Assembly: GCA_024681775.1 (NCBI GenBank)
Contig: JAILAF010000074.1
Span: forward strand, 1-42,415
Direction of reading: 5' to 3'
Length of the DNA stretch: 42,415 nucleotides
Source: Lachnospiraceae bacterium
GTDB taxonomy: Bacteria > Bacillota > Clostridia > Lachnospirales > Lachnospiraceae
The position numbers and the translations under genes are program-made. Position 1 is the stretch's first letter. The number at the start of each line of letters is the position of its first letter. Below, piece after piece: positions 16,813 to 25,494 of this stretch. A model generated the notes under the pieces. The model was not told where the DNA came from and did no database searches. It saw only the letters and a program-made list of their open reading frames with translations.

Positions 16813-17526
16813 TCAGGCGTGCTCCCCGCGAAACTCCACGACGCAGTATGCCTTCCCGTCGTCCGCGGTCCAGGTGAGGATATACCCTTCCGGGATCTCG
16901 GTCAGAACGGGGGTCATGCGGTCATTTAAAAAGGCCTGCTGCCGGTACTCGGTGCGCAGGGCCGTGGGATGAAAATCCTCCGGAAGATACCCCAAAGCCA
17001 GGGTAATGTACTGGCCGTTGTTGACATGATGATTGTGATCCAGGTGGCACTGCTGCACGGTCATAGCCGGGAAGGCCTCTCCGCCTTCCGGCACCCGGAT
17101 CTTGCGGGGGAGGTACTCCATCTCCACCTTGGGCTCCAGGGTGTATGCGTCCAGCACCTCCTGCGGGATCCCCACGGGATGGAAGGTCTCGGTGCCTATG
17201 AGACTCCAGATGGAGGATGCCTTCACCAAATACGCTCCCTGCTCGTCCAGGAGGACGAAATTACGCATGCCCAGGAAGCCTTTCAGATCATAGGGGGCAG
17301 TGCCCACCGTGATGTGCTCTCCCAGGGCAGGGTACCGGAGTACCTCGATCTGCCAGCTGTTGATGACCCAGACCATTCCCCGGGCCCGCAGGTAATCCAG
17401 ACCCACGCCCGCATCCTCCGACTGGAAGGTGGAACAGTCCTGAAAATAATTGACGACGCCCGCCATGGTCAGGAGCCCGTCGGCCCCCGCCTCACTGAAG
17501 CGGACTCTGGATGGAAATGTGTACAT
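16813..17526 (-). CDS. Acyl-ACP thioesterase
   Basis: 237-residue double hotdog-fold thioesterase of the acyl-[acyl-carrier-protein] type, releasing fatty acids from ACP. The N-terminal hotdog contains GVVNYFQDC and the second one ends with LDHNHHVNNGQY, the conserved Asp-x-Asn-x-His-x-N region of FatA/FatB-like enzymes. GGAGA precedes the ATG, overlapping the end of the CPBP gene region. It is likely co-transcribed with the CPBP protease and cvfB. Confidence 0.9.
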   Translation of the reverse strand: MYTFPSRVRFSEAGADGLLTMAGVVNYFQDCSTFQSEDAGVGLDYLRARGMVWVINSWQIEVLRYPALGEHITVGTAPYDLKGFLGMRNFVLLDEQGAYLVKASSIWSLIGTETFHPVGIPQEVLDAYTLEPKVEMEYLPRKIRVPEGGEAFPAMTVQQCHLDHNHHVNNGQYITLALGYLPEDFHPTALRTEYRQQAFLNDRMTPVLTEIPEGYILTWTADDGKAYCVVEFRGEHA

Positions 17527-17538
17527 GGCTTCTCCAAA

Positions 17539-18573
17539 CTAGATATTTAATCCGACCATCTCCGACACGATGACGAAGATCATGAGTACCAGGAACAGCA
17601 CCATACCCAGGTTCCCGATGACAGTCATGAAGCGCTGCCCCTTGGGGATCTGCAGCCTGCCGGGTCTGGGTGTCAGGGCCTTGCGGTTTACGATGAGCAG
17701 GATGATACCCGCAAAGACCATGGCGTAGAGGACCAGGGCATAGAGGGCAAAAATGAGAAGGCTGCGTCCGTGGGTCTGGAGGGCCTGCGCCATAAGCTCC
17801 AGATCGTCCATGTCGCCGAGGCTGTTAAAGAGATCCTCCGCACCCAGCTTGCGGATGAGGAGCACCCCCAGGATCCCGCCGATGAAATTCAATATCATAT
17901 GCAGGCAGATGGTGATGTAGATCTTGCCGGTGCGGGCATAGACCAGGGCGAAAAGAACGCCGATGACAAAGGCGTAGACGAACTGGGTCAGGTTCCCGTG
18001 GAAAAGGCCGAAAACCAGGCCGCTGAAGACGATGGCAACGCCCTCGCCGTACACAAGGGTCCGGTCCACCAGGAGCTTGCGGAAGATCAGCTCCTCCAGG
18101 ATGGGCGCACAGACCACCGCAAACAGGAAGGTGACAAACATATTTCCTTCCATCAGGATCCCCTGCACATCATTGGTGGATGCCACGGTGCCGGGAAATA
18201 CCTGCTCGATGATGACGCCCACAAGGGTGCCGATAAGATTGGCCACCACCATACAGCCGTAGGTCATCAGGAAAAACATGAAGAACCATTTGGCTCCCAG
18301 CTTCCCATTCCCGGGGGCCACCGCCGGCAGAGGCTTCAGCAGCAGATACATGGCAGGATATCCGACGAAGAGCATGGGAATGTAGGATACCACCAGCGCC
18401 AGGGTCGTATTTTCCGTGATCTGAGGCCAGATCTTCGCACAAAGGAGCGCGGTGCCGATGGAGACTGCGTGCATGATGATGACACCGAAAAAGAGGCGCA
18501 GACCGATGCGGGAAAAATGCTTTTTTGCATCCGCGGTGATGTTTTCCGACTGTATCACATTTGTTTCTTCCAT
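17539..18573 (-). CDS. CPBP-family intramembrane glutamic protease
   Basis: Polytopic membrane protein of 344 residues with about eight hydrophobic segments. The three CPBP (Abi, Rce1-like) motifs are all present: E160-E161-x-x-x-R165 (EELIFR), F188-x-x-x-H192 (FGLFH) and H225-x-x-x-N229 (HMILN), so it should be catalytically competent. Substrates are unknown. GAGGAA precedes ATG 18573. Just upstream is the terminator of the tRNA-Gln gene, so expression may rely partly on read-through; I see no strong promoter in the gap. Confidence 0.92.
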   Translation of the reverse strand: MEETNVIQSENITADAKKHFSRIGLRLFFGVIIMHAVSIGTALLCAKIWPQITENTTLALVVSYIPMLFVGYPAMYLLLKPLPAVAPGNGKLGAKWFFMFFLMTYGCMVVANLIGTLVGVIIEQVFPGTVASTNDVQGILMEGNMFVTFLFAVVCAPILEELIFRKLLVDRTLVYGEGVAIVFSGLVFGLFHGNLTQFVYAFVIGVLFALVYARTGKIYITICLHMILNFIGGILGVLLIRKLGAEDLFNSLGDMDDLELMAQALQTHGRSLLIFALYALVLYAMVFAGIILLIVNRKALTPRPGRLQIPKGQRFMTVIGNLGMVLFLVLMIFVIVSEMVGLNI

Positions 18574-18587
18574 AGTGTTTCCTCAAA

Positions 18588-18626
18588 AGAAAAAAATAAA
18601 ACCCCGTCTATAACCTAGACGGGGTT
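18588..18626 (-). terminator. Terminator after tRNA-Gln
   Basis: 11-bp stem AACCCCGTCTA / TAGACGGGGTT with a 5-nt loop, then U-rich sequence on the minus strand. It starts only 3 nt after the tRNA 3' end. Confidence 0.88.
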
Positions 18627-18628
18627 CG

Positions 18629-18701
18629 CAGGGATACTAGGATTCGAACCTAGAAAATGACGGAATCAGAATCCGCTGCCTTACCGTTTGGCTATATCCC
18701 T
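18629..18701 (-). tRNA. tRNA-Gln (anticodon CTG)
   Basis: 73 nt read on the minus strand. Acceptor AGGGATA pairs perfectly with TATCCCT, the D stem is GCC/GGC, the anticodon stem GCGGA/TCCGT carries loop TTCTGAT (anticodon CTG at 18669-18667), and the T arm CTAGG-TTCGAAT-CCTAG is perfect. The discriminator is G and CCA is not encoded. It reads CAG codons and lies directly downstream of glutamine synthetase. Confidence 0.97.
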
Positions 18702-18719
18702 ATGTGCGTCACTCGAAGA

Positions 18720-18748
18720 ATTATACTAAATGATTTTTCTTTTTGCAA
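18720..18748 (-). promoter_or_regulatory. Promoter of tRNA-Gln
   Basis: Minus-strand TTGCAA (18748-18743), 17 bp, perfect TATAAT (18725-18720), about 12 nt before the predicted transcript start and 20 nt before the mature 5' end. Confidence 0.85.
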
Positions 18749-18778
18749 GTACTTTTTCAAAAATTTTGAACTTCCCGC

Positions 18779-18811
18779 AAAAAATCCCGGGAGAGGGGCG
18801 CTCTCCCGGGA
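18779..18811 (-). terminator. Terminator of glutamine synthetase gene
   Basis: 11-bp stem TCCCGGGAGAG / CTCTCCCGGGA with a 5-nt loop, followed on the minus strand by six U. Confidence 0.9.
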
Positions 18812-18831
18812 ATCTGCGCAGTGCGACCTGT

Positions 18832-20943
18832 TTATACCTCGAAGATCAGCTCGCTGTAAGCGGGCACGGGCCAGGCTTCCTTGTCCACCAAAGTCTCCAG
18901 CGCATCCACGGGAGCGCGGAGCTTTTCCATGGCGGGCACCACCTTCTCGTGGAAGGCGAAGGCCTGCGTTTTGGGATCGGTCATGGCCTGGGAGGTGGCA
19001 CACACCTTCTCCAGTGCCTCTCTCGCCCGCTCCACCTTCTCCAGGAGACTCTCGATCTCTCTGAGGTGGGCCGCTTCCACGGCAGCTCTGCCGCCGGCTT
19101 CGCGGATGGCCAGGATGCTCTTGGCCAGCTGTCCGCTGTACTTCATGACAGCGGGGACATACTGCTTTTTCACCATGTCGATCATGGTGAGGGCCTCGAT
19201 GTTGATGCTCTTGGAATAGAGCTCATAGGTCACTTCCTCGCGGGACTCCAGCTCGGTTTTGGTAAAGATACCGAACTTTTGGAAGAGCTCCACGGACTTT
19301 TCGGTGGTGAGGGCCGCAGCGGACTCCACGGTGCTGCGGATGTTGGGCAGACCTCTGCGCGCCGCCTCGGCTTTCCACTCCTCGGAGTAGCCGTCGCCGT
19401 TAAAGATGATGCGCTCGTGCTCGGACAGATAGCGCTTGATGAGGTCGTGGACGGCCATCTCGAAATTCTCCGCACCCTCCAGCTCGTCCGCTGCCTCGCA
19501 GAAGGCCTCTGCCACGATAGCGTTCAGGGTGGTGTTGGCATCCGCGATGGAGTCGCTGGAGCCCACCATACGGAACTCAAATTTGTTGCCGGTGAAGGCG
19601 AAGGGGGAGGTACGGTTCCGATCCGTCGCATCCTTCTCGATGTCATTTAAGGTGGACACGCCGGTGCGCAGCTTACCGCCCTGCACGGAACGGGCTGCCT
19701 GTCCGGTCTCGATGAGCTGGCTCACCACATCGTCCAGCTGGGATCCCAGGAAGACGGAGATGATGGCCGGGGGCGCCTCATCCGCGCCGAGACGGTGATC
19801 ATTGCCCACGTCCGCAGCGCTCCAGCGCAGCAGATCAGCGTGCTCGTCCACAGCCTTCAAAATGCAGGCCAGCACCAGCAGGAACTGGATGTTCTCATTG
19901 GGAGTGCGGCCGGGATCCAGCAGATTGACACCATTGTCAGTTGAGAGGGACCAGTTGTCATGCTTACCGGAGCCGTTGACCCCAGCGAAGGGCTTCTCGT
20001 GGAGCAGGCAGGTAAGGCCATGGCGGCCTGCCACCTTCTTCATGGTCTCCATCACCAGCTGATTGTGATCCACGGCGATGTTTGCGGTCTCATAGATGGG
20101 CGCCAGCTCGTGCTGTGCGGGTGCCACCTCGTTGTGCTGGGTCTTGGCGGTAACGCCCAGCTTCCACAGCTCGATGTTCAGATCCTTCATGTAAGCGCCG
20201 ATGCGCTCGCGGATGGTGCCGAAATAGTGATCCTCCAGCTCCTGTCCCTTGGGTGCGGGGGCACCGAACAGGGACCTGCCGGCAAAGATCAGATCCTCTC
20301 TGCGGAGGTATTTTTCACGATCCACCAGGAAATACTCCTGCTCCGCACCGACACTGGCGGTGACCCGGGTCGCACCGGTATTGCCGAAGAGTCTGACGAT
20401 GCGCAGGGCCTGCTGGCTGACGGCCTCCATGGAGCGCAGGAGCGGGGTCTTTTTGTCCAGCGCCTCTCCGGTGTAGGAGCAGAACGCGGTGGGGATGCAA
20501 AGGATCACGCCGGTGGCGTCTTCCTTGAGGAATGCGGGGGAAGTGATGTCCCAAACGGTATAGCCTCTGGCCTCGAAGGTGGCGCGGAGTCCGCCGGAGG
20601 GGAAGGAGGAAGCGTCCGGCTCGCCCTTGATGAGCTCCTTGCCGGAAAATTCCATGATCATATGACCCTCGGCATCGGGGTGCGTCACGAAGGCATCATG
20701 CTTCTCCGCAGTGATCCCGGTGAGGGGCTGGAACCAGTGGGTATAATGGGTGGCGCCGTTCTCAACGGCCCAGTCCTTCATGGCCTTGGCCACCACGTCT
20801 GCGGATTCCTTGGAAAGCTCTCCGCCCTTTTCCATCACCCGCTGGACTTCCTTGAAGGTGGTCTTGGGCAGTCGCTCTCTCATTTTTCCGAGAGTAAATA
20901 CCTTGCTGGCAAAGATCTCTTCCACATTCAGTACTTCGCTCAT
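18832..20943 (-). CDS. glnN: Glutamine synthetase type III
   Basis: ATP-dependent ligation of ammonia to glutamate. At 703 residues it has the length of GSIII (GlnN), not GSI (about 440). Recognisable motifs include GAEQEYFLVD (substrate-binding beta strand), KTQHNEVAPAQHELAP and GVNGSGKHDNWSLST around the active site, followed by the GSIII-specific helical C-terminal region. I start at ATG 20943; the open frame reaches 20970 but AAAGGA fits the later ATG better. A tRNA-Gln gene lies directly downstream under its own promoter. No glnB/glnR-type regulator is in the window. Confidence 0.96.
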   Translation of the reverse strand: MSEVLNVEEIFASKVFTLGKMRERLPKTTFKEVQRVMEKGGELSKESADVVAKAMKDWAVENGATHYTHWFQPLTGITAEKHDAFVTHPDAEGHMIMEFSGKELIKGEPDASSFPSGGLRATFEARGYTVWDITSPAFLKEDATGVILCIPTAFCSYTGEALDKKTPLLRSMEAVSQQALRIVRLFGNTGATRVTASVGAEQEYFLVDREKYLRREDLIFAGRSLFGAPAPKGQELEDHYFGTIRERIGAYMKDLNIELWKLGVTAKTQHNEVAPAQHELAPIYETANIAVDHNQLVMETMKKVAGRHGLTCLLHEKPFAGVNGSGKHDNWSLSTDNGVNLLDPGRTPNENIQFLLVLACILKAVDEHADLLRWSAADVGNDHRLGADEAPPAIISVFLGSQLDDVVSQLIETGQAARSVQGGKLRTGVSTLNDIEKDATDRNRTSPFAFTGNKFEFRMVGSSDSIADANTTLNAIVAEAFCEAADELEGAENFEMAVHDLIKRYLSEHERIIFNGDGYSEEWKAEAARRGLPNIRSTVESAAALTTEKSVELFQKFGIFTKTELESREEVTYELYSKSINIEALTMIDMVKKQYVPAVMKYSGQLAKSILAIREAGGRAAVEAAHLREIESLLEKVERAREALEKVCATSQAMTDPKTQAFAFHEKVVPAMEKLRAPVDALETLVDKEAWPVPAYSELIFEV

Positions 20944-20999
20944 TTCACACGCATCCTTTCTGCCTGTCAAAAATTAGTACTACCTTACACTCCGAAGCG

Positions 21000-21034
21000 A
21001 AAAAAAGCAAGCCGGAGCCGTCACCCGGTGCCGG
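21000..21034 (-). terminator. Probable terminator of the ireB-trhP run
   Basis: Stem CCGGAGCCG / CGGTGCCGG with one mismatch and loop TCACC; on the minus strand seven U follow after 5 nt. Part of the stem comes from the duplicated 3' end of the U32 gene. Confidence 0.55.
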
Positions 21035-21086
21035 GACGCCGCGGGAATCTCTCTCACCTGGTACCGGGACGCCGCAGCAGATCTCC
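21021..21086. repeat. 33-bp tandem duplication of the U32 gene's 3' end, stop codon included
   Basis: Copy 21054-21086 holds the last codons and stop of the U32 gene; copy 21021-21053 follows directly. The first 22 bp differ at two positions. The second copy stays in frame and has its own TGA, so read-through would add 11 residues ending RRPGTG after the native RRPGTR. Confidence 0.8.
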
Positions 21087-22313
21087 CGCCTCCGGCATTT
21101 CGCTCAGCCTTACACGGATATGTTCTCCCGCATGGGGGCAGGACTCCACGGGGGCCCCGTCCTCTCCGAACATCTCCTCCACCCTGACGGTGATGTTCCT
21201 GCCGTCCGGCTTCATGATCTCGATGGACTCTCCCACGGAGAATTTATTTTTCTGCACAAAGAGGGCGCAGCCTCCCTCGACAGCGTCCACTGCCGCCAGG
21301 AATACCGCATCCGTCACATAGGTGCTGTTGTCGTAGATCTGGTCCTCCGGGCCGGGCTTTCCGAAGAAGAATCCGGTGGTAAAGCTCCGGTAAGTGCACA
21401 TGGCGATCTCCCGGCGGTAGACCTCCAGGCGGCTGCGGTAGAGCTCCTCGGACCGGGCGTAGTCGTCCAGGGCCATGCGATAGGTCCTGGCCACGGTGGC
21501 CACATAGAGGGCCGTCTTCATGCGGCCTTCGATCTTGAAGCTGTCGATGCCCGCCCGCACCAGCTCCGGGATGTGTTCGATCAAGCACAGATCCTTGGAG
21601 TTCATGATAAAGGTGCCCCGCTCCGTCTCCTCGATGGGGAAGTATTCCCCGGGTCTGGTCTCCTCCATAATGGCGTATTTCCATCTGCAGGGATGGGTGC
21701 AGGCGCCGCGGTTGGCGTCCCGTCCGGTGAGGGCGTTGGAAAGGAGGCATCTGCCGGAGTAGGAAATGCACATGGCACCGTGCACAAAGGTCTCGATCTC
21801 CATTTCATCCGGAATCTGTTTTCTGATTTCCGACAGTTCTGTCAGGCTCAGCTCCCTGGCACTGACCACCCGCTTTGCTCCCAGTTCCCACCAGAAGCGA
21901 TAGGTCTCGTAATTGGTATTGTTGGCCTGGGTGGAGATATGGATCTCCGCCTCGGGCCACTCCTGTCTGCAGACCCGGAGCATGCCGGGATCCGAGATGA
22001 TGAGGGCATCCGGCGGGTCGGGCTGCAGGTCCCGGAGCTGCGCAAAATACTTCCGGGCCTCCGCCAGATCCCCGTTGTGAGCCAGGATGTTGGCGGTGAT
22101 GTAGACCCGAACGCCCCGCTCATGGGCATAGGCAATGCCCTCCGCCATGGCTTTCGGCGGGAAATTGTCCGCTTTCGCCCGGAGGCTGAAGGCCTCTCCG
22201 CCGATGTACACCGCATCCGCACCGTAGTTTACCGCGATCTTCAGGACTTCCAGATTCGCGGCGGGGATCAGCAGCTCCGGTATGGAATTGTGGTTTTTCG
22301 TATTCGGGATCAT
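21054..22313 (-). CDS. U32-family protein, tRNA 5-hydroxyuridine hydroxylation (TrhP-like)
   Basis: 419 residues of the peptidase U32 family. The signature FVHGAMCISYSGRCLLS is followed by the cysteine-containing stretch RGACTHPCRW, which in this family holds an iron-sulfur cluster. Members called YrrN/YrrO or TrhP1/P2 make 5-hydroxyuridine at tRNA position 34 from prephenate-derived chemistry. The preceding gene encodes TrmR, which methylates that product, and the two overlap by 4 bp, so this function is favoured over collagenase-like activity. It is the last gene of the run. Confidence 0.88.
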   Translation of the reverse strand: MIPNTKNHNSIPELLIPAANLEVLKIAVNYGADAVYIGGEAFSLRAKADNFPPKAMAEGIAYAHERGVRVYITANILAHNGDLAEARKYFAQLRDLQPDPPDALIISDPGMLRVCRQEWPEAEIHISTQANNTNYETYRFWWELGAKRVVSARELSLTELSEIRKQIPDEMEIETFVHGAMCISYSGRCLLSNALTGRDANRGACTHPCRWKYAIMEETRPGEYFPIEETERGTFIMNSKDLCLIEHIPELVRAGIDSFKIEGRMKTALYVATVARTYRMALDDYARSEELYRSRLEVYRREIAMCTYRSFTTGFFFGKPGPEDQIYDNSTYVTDAVFLAAVDAVEGGCALFVQKNKFSVGESIEIMKPDGRNITVRVEEMFGEDGAPVESCPHAGEHIRVRLSEMPEAGDLLRRPGTR

Positions 22314-22960
22314 TTCTCTTCCTTCTTCACGCTGAGAGCCAGTCCGTCCCCCAGGTCCATCAGCACCGTCTCCAGTTCCGGGTCCTCCTTCAGGGCGAAG
22401 AGATACTCCCGCATCCTGCTGTGGATGGTGCGGTTCCGTCTGGTCACGGCAAAGCGGGATTCGATGAGCTCTCCGTCCCGCAGCATATTGTCGGAGATGA
22501 GGACGCTGCCCCCGGCCATCAGGCGCTTAACCTCCGGCAGAAAATGGATGTACTGGCCCTTGGCCGCATCCATAAAGATCAGATCATAGGTGCCGGAGAG
22601 ACCCTTTAAGAGCTCCGCTGCATCTCCCTCCAGCAGCGTGATGCGGTCCTGCGCCTGAAACTCCGCAAAGTGCGCCCGGGCCTCCGCAGCCCGCTCCGGG
22701 GATTTTTCCATGGTGGTGATGGTACACCCTTCCGGAGAAAAGCGGTCCATCCACAACGCAGAAAAGCCGACGGCGGTCCCCACTTCCAGAATCCGCCCCG
22801 GCTTTTTCACATTCAAAAAGAAGCGCAGAAAACTCTGCACAGGTCTGCGTATGATGGGCACTCCGTCCCCGAGCGCTTTTTCCTCCAGCGCCAGAAGGTC
22901 TGCGGGCACCTCGGGATTCATCAGTTCCAGAAAAGTCTCGAGCCTGACTTCCTCACTCAT
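22310..22960 (-). CDS. trmR: tRNA 5-hydroxyuridine(34) O-methyltransferase TrmR
   Basis: 216-residue SAM-dependent O-methyltransferase of the YrrM type. Motif I is ILEVGTAVGFSALWM and the metal-binding motif is LIFMDAAKGQY. It converts 5-hydroxyuridine to 5-methoxyuridine at the tRNA wobble position. I start at ATG 22960 with GGAGGG about 10 nt upstream; ATG 22978 overlaps that site. It overlaps the MltG-like gene by 8 bp upstream and the U32 gene by 4 bp downstream, the same order as yrrL-yrrM-yrrN/O in Bacillus. Confidence 0.9.
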   Translation of the reverse strand: MSEEVRLETFLELMNPEVPADLLALEEKALGDGVPIIRRPVQSFLRFFLNVKKPGRILEVGTAVGFSALWMDRFSPEGCTITTMEKSPERAAEARAHFAEFQAQDRITLLEGDAAELLKGLSGTYDLIFMDAAKGQYIHFLPEVKRLMAGGSVLISDNMLRDGELIESRFAVTRRNRTIHSRMREYLFALKEDPELETVLMDLGDGLALSVKKEEK

Positions 22961-23393
22961 TCGGAGACAGCCCTCCATTCGTCGTACTCTCGGAGATCGG
23001 CTCCGCGTCCTCCGAAATCTCCGGTCCTTCCCCTGCCATCACGGCGAACATCTCCTCCGCGGTCATGGCGGTATTGAAGGTATAGGAACCAAAGGTCACA
23101 TCGGCCTTGTACTCGGAGCAGTAGTATTGCAGCGTAAAAAGAAGTGCATCCCTAGTCAGGCCGTTGTCCTCAAAGATCTGGCCCAGCTCCTTCGGGGAGG
23201 TATCCACGGGGATGGTCACCTTCACATCCCGGCCGTAAGTCAGTGAGATGGGAGGCTCCGTATAAATGCGGTAGCCGTACTCATAGCAGCGGCCCGCATA
23301 GGTGTAGATCCCGTATATGATGACGGCCCAGAGGGTGATCCGGAAGATCACGTCCAGGATCCCGCCCAAAACGGACAGATACTTCGATCCCAT
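22953..23393 (-). CDS. Short MltG/YrrL-like membrane protein without the catalytic domain
   Basis: 146 residues: one transmembrane segment (about 8-32), then an extracellular part whose region 60-125 (VTIPVDTSPKELGQIFEDNG and SYTFNTAMTAEEMF) resembles the LysM-like N-terminal domain of the endolytic transglycosylase MltG. The catalytic Glu-containing domain is absent, and the gene ends with a Ser/Glu-rich tail directly into trmR. Its place matches yrrL (mltG) in Bacillus. It is intact, with AAGGAG before ATG 23393, so it is probably a reduced member that binds glycan or a partner without cutting. Confidence 0.75.
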   Translation of the reverse strand: MGSKYLSVLGGILDVIFRITLWAVIIYGIYTYAGRCYEYGYRIYTEPPISLTYGRDVKVTIPVDTSPKELGQIFEDNGLTRDALLFTLQYYCSEYKADVTFGSYTFNTAMTAEEMFAVMAGEGPEISEDAEPISESTTNGGLSPNE

Positions 23394-23407
23394 TTCGTTC
23401 TCCTTAA

Positions 23408-23731
23408 TCATTGAAAGTCCAAAGCGTCCACCAAATGCAGCTCCAGCTGCTGCATCATACGGCAAAAATCCAGCTCAGCAGCCAGGAAATCCTCCACCAG
23501 AGGGTCCTGGCGGAAGTCCCGGAATTCCTCCTGGAAACGTTCCATCCTGAGCAGATCCGTCGTCTCTGCCATGTTCAGCTCAAAGTTCCGGCGGCGGAAA
23601 TCATCGATCTGGGCCTTCAGAACAGGATCCCGGTTCACCAGCTCCAGCTGCCTGCGGTACTCCCGGTAGCATTCCGAGTCCCTGATGGCTGCGATCAACT
23701 CTTCATTTTTCGCTTCAACCTTGGCATCCAT
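23408..23731 (-). CDS. ylbF: YlbF/YmcA-family regulator
   Basis: 107-residue, all-helical protein of the Com_YlbF family, with the typical LAAIRDSECYREYRR-like first helix and FRRRNFEL in the second. In Bacillus, YlbF (RicF) acts with YmcA and YaaT on RNase Y-dependent mRNA maturation. Here it lies directly after the RNase J gene, with AGGAGG overlapping the rnjA stop, which fits a role in RNA turnover. Confidence 0.85.
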   Translation of the reverse strand: MDAKVEAKNEELIAAIRDSECYREYRRQLELVNRDPVLKAQIDDFRRRNFELNMAETTDLLRMERFQEEFRDFRQDPLVEDFLAAELDFCRMMQQLELHLVDALDFQ

Positions 23732-23738
23732 CGGGCGC

Positions 23739-25415
23739 TTACACCTCCTGAATGATGGGCAGGATCATGGGACGTCTCTTGGTCTTCTTCCAGATGAACT
23801 CGCTGAGGGCATCCTTCAGTGCGGACTTGATGCGGTTCCAGTCGGCGCCGCGCTCCAGGCAGTCCACCAGGCACTCCTCGGCTACCAGTCTGGCCTCCTC
23901 CATCAGGGCATCGGACTCCTTCACATAGACGAAGCCTCTGGATACCAGATCCGGGCCCGCCAGCAGCGCTCCGTTGTACTGCTGCAGGGTCATGACGATG
24001 ATCATGACGCCGTCCTCCGCCAGATGCTGGCGGTCACGCAGCACTACATTGCCCACGTCGCCCACGCCGAGGCCGTCCACCAGGATGTCGCCCACGGGGA
24101 CCTGTCCCGTAACGACAGCTTCCTCCTCGTTCAGCTCCAGCACGTCGCCGGACTTTAAGATGAGGACTCTCTCCTTGGGGATCCCCAGCTCTCTGGCCAG
24201 CTTGGCCTGCGCCATTAAATGCTTGTACTCTCCGTGAACGGGGATGGAATACCTGGGCTGCACCAGAGCGTAGATCAGCTTGATCTCTTCCTGACATGCG
24301 TGTCCGGAAACATGGACGTCCTGGAACACCACATCGGCACCCTTCTGCAGGAGCCTGTTGATGATCTTCGTCACGGACTTCTCATTGCCCGGAATGGGGT
24401 GGGAGGAGAAGATTACGGTGTCACCGGCGCCCACGCTGATCTTGCGATGGGTGCCCTCCGCCATACGGCTCAGAGCCGCCATGCTCTCGCCCTGGCTTCC
24501 GGTGGTGATGATGACCTGCTTTTCTCTGGGAACGGTCTTCAGAAGATCGGCATCCACCAGGGTATTCTCCGGGATCTTGATACAGCCGAGGCGCTGGGCA
24601 ACATCGATGATGTTCACCATGCTGCGCCCCTCCACGGCCACCTTGCGACCGAACTTGTATGCGCTGTTGATGATCTGCTGCACCCTGTCCACATTGGAGG
24701 CGAAGGTAGCCACCAGGATCCTGGTGTCCTTGTGCTCCTCGAAGAGGATGTCAAAGGTCTTACCCACGGTCTTCTCGGAAGGGGTAAAACCGGGGCGCTC
24801 CGCATTGGTGGAGTCGCACAGAAGCGCCAGCACGCCCTTTCTGCCCAGCTCCGCAAAGCGCTGCAGATCGATGGCATCGCCGAAGACGGGGGTATAGTCC
24901 ACCTTGAAGTCTCCGGTATGCACCACGACTCCTGCGGGAGAATAAATGGCCAGAGCCGCCGCATCCACGATACTGTGGTTGGTGCGGATAAACTCTACCC
25001 GGAAACTCCCCAGGGTGATGGTCTGGCCGAACTTCACCACCTTGCGGCGGACCACATCCATCATGGCATGCTCGGTCAGTTTGTTCTCAATGAGGCCCAT
25101 GGTCAGACGCGTCGCGTAGATGGGCACGTTCACATCCTTCAGGACATAGGGGATGGAGCCGATGTGGTCCTCGTGACCGTGGGTGATGACAAAGCCCTTC
25201 ACACGGTCGATATTTTCCTTCAGATAGGTGACATCGGGAATGACCAGATCGATGCCCAGCATATCATCCGCCGGGAAGGCCAGACCGCAGTCCACCACAA
25301 TGATACTGTCTTCGTATTCGAAGGCAGTGATATTCATGCCGATCTGCTCCAGACCTCCCAAAGGGATGATCTTCAGCTTCGATCCGGGCACAGTTACAGT
25401 TTTTTTCTTACTCAA
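23739..25415 (-). CDS. rnjA: Ribonuclease J
   Basis: 558-residue metallo-beta-lactamase/beta-CASP nuclease with 5'-exo and endonuclease activity on mRNA and rRNA precursors. The zinc motif HGHEDH is at residues 79-84, with further motifs HTGDFKVD and VSGHACQEE. The start codon is TTG at 25415, behind a strong GGAGGATAAT; no ATG is available nearby. It is embedded in a housekeeping run between DUF1292 and ylbF. Confidence 0.95.
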   Translation of the reverse strand: MSKKKTVTVPGSKLKIIPLGGLEQIGMNITAFEYEDSIIVVDCGLAFPADDMLGIDLVIPDVTYLKENIDRVKGFVITHGHEDHIGSIPYVLKDVNVPIYATRLTMGLIENKLTEHAMMDVVRRKVVKFGQTITLGSFRVEFIRTNHSIVDAAALAIYSPAGVVVHTGDFKVDYTPVFGDAIDLQRFAELGRKGVLALLCDSTNAERPGFTPSEKTVGKTFDILFEEHKDTRILVATFASNVDRVQQIINSAYKFGRKVAVEGRSMVNIIDVAQRLGCIKIPENTLVDADLLKTVPREKQVIITTGSQGESMAALSRMAEGTHRKISVGAGDTVIFSSHPIPGNEKSVTKIINRLLQKGADVVFQDVHVSGHACQEEIKLIYALVQPRYSIPVHGEYKHLMAQAKLARELGIPKERVLILKSGDVLELNEEEAVVTGQVPVGDILVDGLGVGDVGNVVLRDRQHLAEDGVMIIVMTLQQYNGALLAGPDLVSRGFVYVKESDALMEEARLVAEECLVDCLERGADWNRIKSALKDALSEFIWKKTKRRPMILPIIQEV

Positions 25416-25494
25416 ATTATCCTCCGTATTTCCGGCAGGTTCTCCTGCCTTCGGAAGATCACTTCCTTCCGGGAAGGGTCTGCAAAAGACCGGA

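Noticed and set aside
18588-18626. Riboswitch or attenuator for the CPBP protease gene
   Set aside because: The hairpin with U-run lies 3 nt after tRNA-Gln, so it is simply the tRNA terminator; no alternative pairing partner is seen.
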